The notes under the pieces were generated by a model. That model worked only from the letters and a program-made list of their open reading frames with translations. It had not been told where the DNA came from and did no database searches. The translations under genes and the position numbers were made by a program. This document shows positions 60,075 to 64,000 of a stretch of 64,000 nt of DNA, one piece after another. The stretch covers positions 62,001 through 126,000 of the forward strand of contig NZ_JAFMOX010000053.1 of the NCBI RefSeq assembly GCF_019049655.1. The letters are read 5' to 3'. The DNA is from Rahnella rivi. GTDB lineage: Bacteria > Pseudomonadota > Gammaproteobacteria > Enterobacterales > Enterobacteriaceae. Position 1 is the first letter of the stretch. Every line of letters begins with the position of its first letter.

Positions 60075-61184
60075 TCAGGCTCCCGGATGGTTTTTACCTT
60101 CTTCGATAAAATCCTCGTCAATCTCTTCAATGTTATCGCGATGATCGCGCCCGGAAAGAATATTCCAGCAGGCGATAAACAGCGCCGCAATCAGCGGGCC
60201 GATAACGAATCCGTTAATGCCGTACACTTCCATTCCGCCCAATGTACTGATCAGAATGAGATAGTCAGGCATTTTGGTGTCTTTGCCAACGAGCAGCGGG
60301 CGGAGAATATTATCCACCAGACCAATGATCACCACGAAGAACACCACAATAAAGATGCCTTTCCACAGCATGCCGGAAGCAAAGAAATAGATGGCCGCCG
60401 GTACCCAGATGATCGCTGAACCCACGGCCGGAATGATGGACAGAAACGCCATCAGCGCGCCCCACAGCAGGCTTCCTTCCAGACCGGCGATGTAAAACGC
60501 AATCCCCCCCAGCGCACCCTGAACGATAGCCACCACCACCGTACCTTTTACCGTTGCGCGAGCCACAGCAGCGAACTTCATGAACAGATGGTGTTTCACG
60601 TAGCTCGACAGCGGCAGGGCAGCCAGCGTCAGGTTCACCAGATAAGCGCCGTCTTTGATCAGGAAGAACAGGATGTACAGCATGATGACGAAACCGAGCG
60701 CAAACCCGAAGGTGCTCTTACCGATAACGAAAACGCTGCCCGCCAGATACTGGCTCCCCTGCAATGCCACATCAGACAGCTTCTTCTGAATTTCAGTGGT
60801 GCTGTCCAGATCGTGATCGGACAGGAAATGGCGCGCCCAGCGAGGCAGATGATGAATAACATCCGCCAGGATCACCGGCAGCTGTGTTTCATTTCCCTGC
60901 AACTTGACGTACACCGCGTTGAACTCAATCGCCAGCGAGGAAATAATAATTGCCAGCGGGGTGAAGACGATAAGACAAATGATCAACACCGTGATCAGCG
61001 AAACCACGCCGTTGCGATCGCCGACGTACAGTTTGAGACGGTTTTTTAATGGATTGAAAATCACTGCCAGAATAATCGCCCATAAAACGGAAGAGTAGTA
61101 AGGCCGTAAAACATCAAAAAAAGCCAACGTTACGATGACCAGAATCGTAAGAAAAAACCCCTTGGAAATACCTTTAACCACCAT
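60075..61184 (-). CDS. ydiK: AI-2E family transporter, YdiK-like
   Basis: 369 residues with about seven to eight spans, including FFLTILVIVTLAFFDVLRPYYSSVLWAIILAVIF at the start and the conserved GALMAFLSIIPAVGSAIIWVPAAI and LVDNILRPLLVG segments. Member of the AI-2E/PerM family; substrates vary and cannot be inferred. Acidic C-terminal tail (IEEIDEDFIEEG). Confidence 0.85.
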   Translation of the reverse strand: MVVKGISKGFFLTILVIVTLAFFDVLRPYYSSVLWAIILAVIFNPLKNRLKLYVGDRNGVVSLITVLIICLIVFTPLAIIISSLAIEFNAVYVKLQGNETQLPVILADVIHHLPRWARHFLSDHDLDSTTEIQKKLSDVALQGSQYLAGSVFVIGKSTFGFALGFVIMLYILFFLIKDGAYLVNLTLAALPLSSYVKHHLFMKFAAVARATVKGTVVVAIVQGALGGIAFYIAGLEGSLLWGALMAFLSIIPAVGSAIIWVPAAIYFFASGMLWKGIFIVVFFVVIIGLVDNILRPLLVGKDTKMPDYLILISTLGGMEVYGINGFVIGPLIAALFIACWNILSGRDHRDNIEEIDEDFIEEGKNHPGA

Positions 61185-61330
61185 TTTAATTCCTTTGAAT
61201 AATTCTGTTGCTCACGAAGCATAGAGTGCATCTTCGTTTTTGCAAAAATTAGTTCCTGGCTGCGGATAATCTGCGCAACAGCCTCCCGCGGAAGGCGGAT
61301 TTTTCTGCCGGAGGGGGCGTTGCCTGCGAT

Positions 61331-61798
61331 TTATGCCAAATGAGCGGGCAGCAATGTTTTCGAGAAACAGACTGCCTCTTCCCGGCCAATATAGGGGCCG
61401 TAATTTTCAATTTTTCCGTAGCCATTTTTGAGGTAAAAACGGACAGCCCTGACGTTAACGTGGCGGGTTTCAAGCCAGAGTTCGGTATAACCTCGCTGTG
61501 CTGCGGATGTTTCCAGAAAATCGAGTAAAGCCTGACCAATGCCGGGTGAACTTCGGTCAGCAAACATCCTTTTCAGTTCGGCGATATGTTGTGTTAACGG
61601 CCTTATCGCTCCACAACCAATCGCTTCACCTTGTTGGTTTCTTGCCAGTACCCACAGCGAACGCTCCTCTTCGAGTGAATCTGCCGTGAAATGGCTTTTG
61701 CCACTGTTACCGGTGATCGCGGCAAGTTCTGATGACAACTTTTCGATTAAATATTGCGATTCGGGCGAGAAAAAATCTGCTTTCTCAACGGTTATCAT
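61331..61798 (-). CDS. GNAT family N-acetyltransferase
   Basis: 155 residues. WVLARNQQGEAIGCGAIRPL, AELKRMFADRSSPGIGQALLDFLETSA (acetyl-CoA loop) and LWLETRHVNVRAVRFYLKNGY are the usual GNAT motifs. Substrate unknown. Divergent from the CLC gene across 222 bases. Confidence 0.9.
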   Translation of the reverse strand: MITVEKADFFSPESQYLIEKLSSELAAITGNSGKSHFTADSLEEERSLWVLARNQQGEAIGCGAIRPLTQHIAELKRMFADRSSPGIGQALLDFLETSAAQRGYTELWLETRHVNVRAVRFYLKNGYGKIENYGPYIGREEAVCFSKTLLPAHLA

Positions 61799-62020
61799 GG
61801 CGTGGCCCTTATTAAACAGGAATCAGAATTGAAGGTACTGAGGATGTTTTATAGGAATACCGGGCAACTTTCAAAATGCACTTTATTTTTCCGCCGAAAA
61901 TCTCCCTCCGGCCCCTGAGACGGCACCGAAAGCGTGAAATCACCCGGCAAAGTGCGGGCATGAGAAACTCACGCTGAAATGGTATTCTCCCCGTCAGCCT
62001 CTTTCCATAATGAGAACCTG

Positions 62021-63718
62021 ATGGGCCTGAAAGCATTTGATTCCCTGCAAAAGGGTGACTGGATTAACCTGCTGATCGCAATCCCCGCCGGGATTGTTGC
62101 CGCACTGGTCACCATTGCGTTTCGCGGCGCGATATCCGGCATTAACGGCCTGATGTTTGCCGACGGCAGCGACATTACCAAAGCCTTTAACGAATACCCC
62201 CGGCTGGTCTGGCCGCTGATCACGACTGCAGGCGGCATTATTGCCGGTTTCATTTTGCTGTGGGCGCTGCGCCATGAAGAAAAGCACGGCAAAATGCCGG
62301 ATTACCTCGATGTGATCGACCAGCGTCTGCCGGGCATTCCGGTGGTCAGCACCGTGCTGCGCGGGCTGTCGTCGCTCGCCAGTATCGCCAGCGGTGGGTC
62401 GATCGGGCGTGAAGGCGCGATGGTGCAACTCTCTGCGCTGAGCGGCAGTCTGGTCGGGCGCTTCTCGCGTTTTAAGGGCGTCCATCAGTCCGATATCATC
62501 GCCATGGCGGCGGCAGGCGGGCTGGCAGCGGTGTACCACGCGCCGTTTGCGGGGGCGCTGTTTGTGGCAGAAATTGCCTTTGGCGTGACGGCGGTGCAGC
62601 GGCTGATCCCGCTGTTTATCTCGGCCTCGGTCGCGGTGCTTACCGTGCGTTCGCTGACCGATTATGCGCCGCTCTACCTTTACTCCTCGGCGACCTTCAG
62701 CCCGTCATTTGGCGCGATCATTACCGTGCTGATCATCGGCGCGGCGACGGGCGTGCTCGGGCCGCTGTTTATCTCCTCCATCGACAAAGTGCGCCTGTGG
62801 ATGAAACCCATTTCGCATCCGGCGCTGCGCCTTGGCCTTGGCGGGCTGGGTGTCGGGCTGGTGGCAATTATTTCCCCGCTGGTGCTGGGCAACGGCTTTG
62901 AAGTGATCGATTTAATCCTCAACAACGGCGATTTACAGACGTCGTTGCTGGTCTTGCTGATCCTGAAAATTGTCGCCACGGCGATCACCATCGGCTCTGG
63001 CGCGGTGGGCGGGCTGTTTACGCCGTCACTGTTGATCGGCGCGGCGGGCGGCGCGCTGGTGTGTACTTTCCTGCAATGGCTGGGCTTTGATCCCGGCCCG
63101 GTCGGCCTGTATGCGGCGATCGGCATGAGTGCGCTGCTGGCGGCCACCAGCCATGCGCCGCTGATGTCGATCATGATGGCGTTTGAAATGACCCTCAACA
63201 GCTCGCTGTTGTTCCCGCTGATGCTGGCGACGGCGATTTCCTACGTGGTTGCCTCGCGTCTGAAAGAGGGCGGGACCTACCCGGTGCTGACGCGCCACAA
63301 CGCCCGCTTCCTCGCGAAGAACGAGTTTGAGTACAGCACCGTGGCTTCGCTGGTGACGCCCTGCTCGAAAATGTACGTGGACGCCTCACTCTCCGAGGTG
63401 GTGAGCGAAGGGCTGAAGCAGCGCACGCGCTACGTTTACGTGGTGGACAGAGAAGAGCGGTTCCTCGGCGTGGTGCCGACCAACGTGCTGGCGAGCGGCA
63501 TTATTGATGGCAGCCTGCAATCTGACAGCCCGATCGACGGGTTTATCGAACAGGAGTTCACCACGCTGTTCCAGCAGGCCAGCTACGAACAGGCGTGGGC
63601 GATGTTCAGCACGTCGCCGCTCGAACGTTTGCCGGTACTGGAAAATGCCCAGTCGCGCCGCCTGCTGGGTGTGATCACCAAAGCTGCGCTGTTAAATAAG
63701 GCCAGCCACTTCCTGTAA
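62021..63718 (+). CDS. CLC-type chloride channel/antiporter with CBS domains
   Basis: 565 residues from the ATG at 62021; an in-frame ATG at 61979 would add 14 residues. About ten or more membrane helices, with the selectivity motifs GSIGREGAM, GAVGGLFTPSLL and, before the cytoplasmic part, the TSHAPLMSIMMAFEM segment. The C-terminal 130 residues form a pair of CBS domains (VDASLSEVVSEGLKQRTRYVYVVDREERFLGVV). Related to ClcA/ClcB; role possibly in acid resistance. Confidence 0.9.
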   Translation: MGLKAFDSLQKGDWINLLIAIPAGIVAALVTIAFRGAISGINGLMFADGSDITKAFNEYPRLVWPLITTAGGIIAGFILLWALRHEEKHGKMPDYLDVIDQRLPGIPVVSTVLRGLSSLASIASGGSIGREGAMVQLSALSGSLVGRFSRFKGVHQSDIIAMAAAGGLAAVYHAPFAGALFVAEIAFGVTAVQRLIPLFISASVAVLTVRSLTDYAPLYLYSSATFSPSFGAIITVLIIGAATGVLGPLFISSIDKVRLWMKPISHPALRLGLGGLGVGLVAIISPLVLGNGFEVIDLILNNGDLQTSLLVLLILKIVATAITIGSGAVGGLFTPSLLIGAAGGALVCTFLQWLGFDPGPVGLYAAIGMSALLAATSHAPLMSIMMAFEMTLNSSLLFPLMLATAISYVVASRLKEGGTYPVLTRHNARFLAKNEFEYSTVASLVTPCSKMYVDASLSEVVSEGLKQRTRYVYVVDREERFLGVVPTNVLASGIIDGSLQSDSPIDGFIEQEFTTLFQQASYEQAWAMFSTSPLERLPVLENAQSRRLLGVITKAALLNKASHFL

Positions 63719-63725
63719 CTTTGCC

Positions 63726-64000
63726 TCAGTTCTCGTCGCTGCGCCTGAAAGCGTACCAGCCCGCCAGCAGGGTACAGACGCCGACAATCACCACCAGCAG
63801 GATAAAACCGTGGTGATTGCCGGCGAGCGGAATGCCTCCGACGTTCATGCCAAAAAATCCCGCCACAATATTGATCGGCAGCGCCAGCACGGTGATCACC
63901 GTCAGCACGTACAGCGTGCGGTTACTTTGCTCCATCTGGCGCGAAGTGATTTCTTCCTGTAGCAAACGGATCCGCTCGGTCAGTGCGATCAGATCATTGA
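63726..64000 (-). CDS. CorA-family metal transporter, C-terminal part
   Basis: The frame is open to the window end. The last two membrane helices are visible, with the GMNVGG signature at the end of the first (ALPINIVAGFFGMNVGGIPL) and a second helix (FILLVVIVGVCTLLAGWYAF). The preceding helix (LIALTERIRLLQEEITSRQMEQSNRTLYVLTVI) is the long funnel helix. Mg2+, Co2+ or Zn2+ (ZntB-like) specificity cannot be decided here. Confidence 0.88.
   Translation of the reverse strand, partial: NDLIALTERIRLLQEEITSRQMEQSNRTLYVLTVITVLALPINIVAGFFGMNVGGIPLAGNHHGFILLVVIVGVCTLLAGWYAFRRSDEN

Overview
The window is a stretch of Enterobacterales chromosome carrying one complete-looking temperate prophage. The host gene order at the left (fadD, rnd, minE-minD-minC, ycgL, a MltB-type lytic transglycosylase, ycgM, ycgN) and the style of the proteins suggest the Yersiniaceae side of the order (Rahnella/Serratia/Ewingella-like). 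This is an inference from gene order and protein resemblance, not from a search. No rRNA, tRNA or CRISPR array was found.

Layout. 1-7417: housekeeping genes for fatty acid activation, RNase D, division-site selection, peptidoglycan turnover and small conserved proteins. 7397-48008: a prophage of about 40.6 kb, inserted at the 3' end of ycgN and bounded by a 23-bp direct repeat (attL 7397-7419, attR 47986-48008) that leaves ycgN intact. 48009-64000: host sequence again. It holds a small membrane protein, a leftward cluster (flavin-reductase-like protein, M24-fold enzyme, polyamine-type ABC importer), a rightward TIM-barrel enzyme and GntR/FCD regulator, small stress-type proteins, a GAF-degenerate GGDEF-EAL protein, an AI-2E-family permease, a GNAT enzyme, a CLC channel and the end of a CorA-family gene.

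The prophage is a lambdoid mosaic with a P22-like virion. The leftward operon (7444-18052) runs from an N-like antiterminator through many small accessory genes, CIII, an Erf-type annealing protein and SSB to Xis and Int. The immunity region (18200-19820) has PL and PR with shared operators, an S24-type repressor, Cro, CII, nutL and nutR with identical boxB hairpins, and a CII site inside the start of cII as in lambda. Replication uses an O-like protein carrying its own iteron origin and a P22 gp12-type DnaB helicase. A nin region (NinB, NinH, NinX-like, MazG-like, NinF-like, NinI phosphatase, NinG) leads to a Q-type antiterminator, a late promoter/terminator pair, and a lambda-type lysis cassette (holin, R-like transglycosylase, Rz/Rz1). 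The structural genes then follow P22 order: terminase small and large, portal, scaffold, coat, gp4, gp10, gp26, a gp14-position protein, gp7, gp20, gp16 and a tailspike with a P22 head-binding domain and an unrelated beta-helix body. A leftward left-handed beta-helix acyltransferase next to the tailspike looks like a serotype-conversion gene.

The points most worth a second look are: a gene at the right prophage end with a near-perfect LexA box overlapping its promoter; a repressor whose predicted scissile bond is not Ala-Gly; a gp10 with about 125 extra residues; an early ORF interrupted by one amber codon; two zinc-ribbon ORFs overlapping out of frame; and the 48.3-56.9 kb cluster, whose M24-fold enzyme has lost four of five metal ligands.
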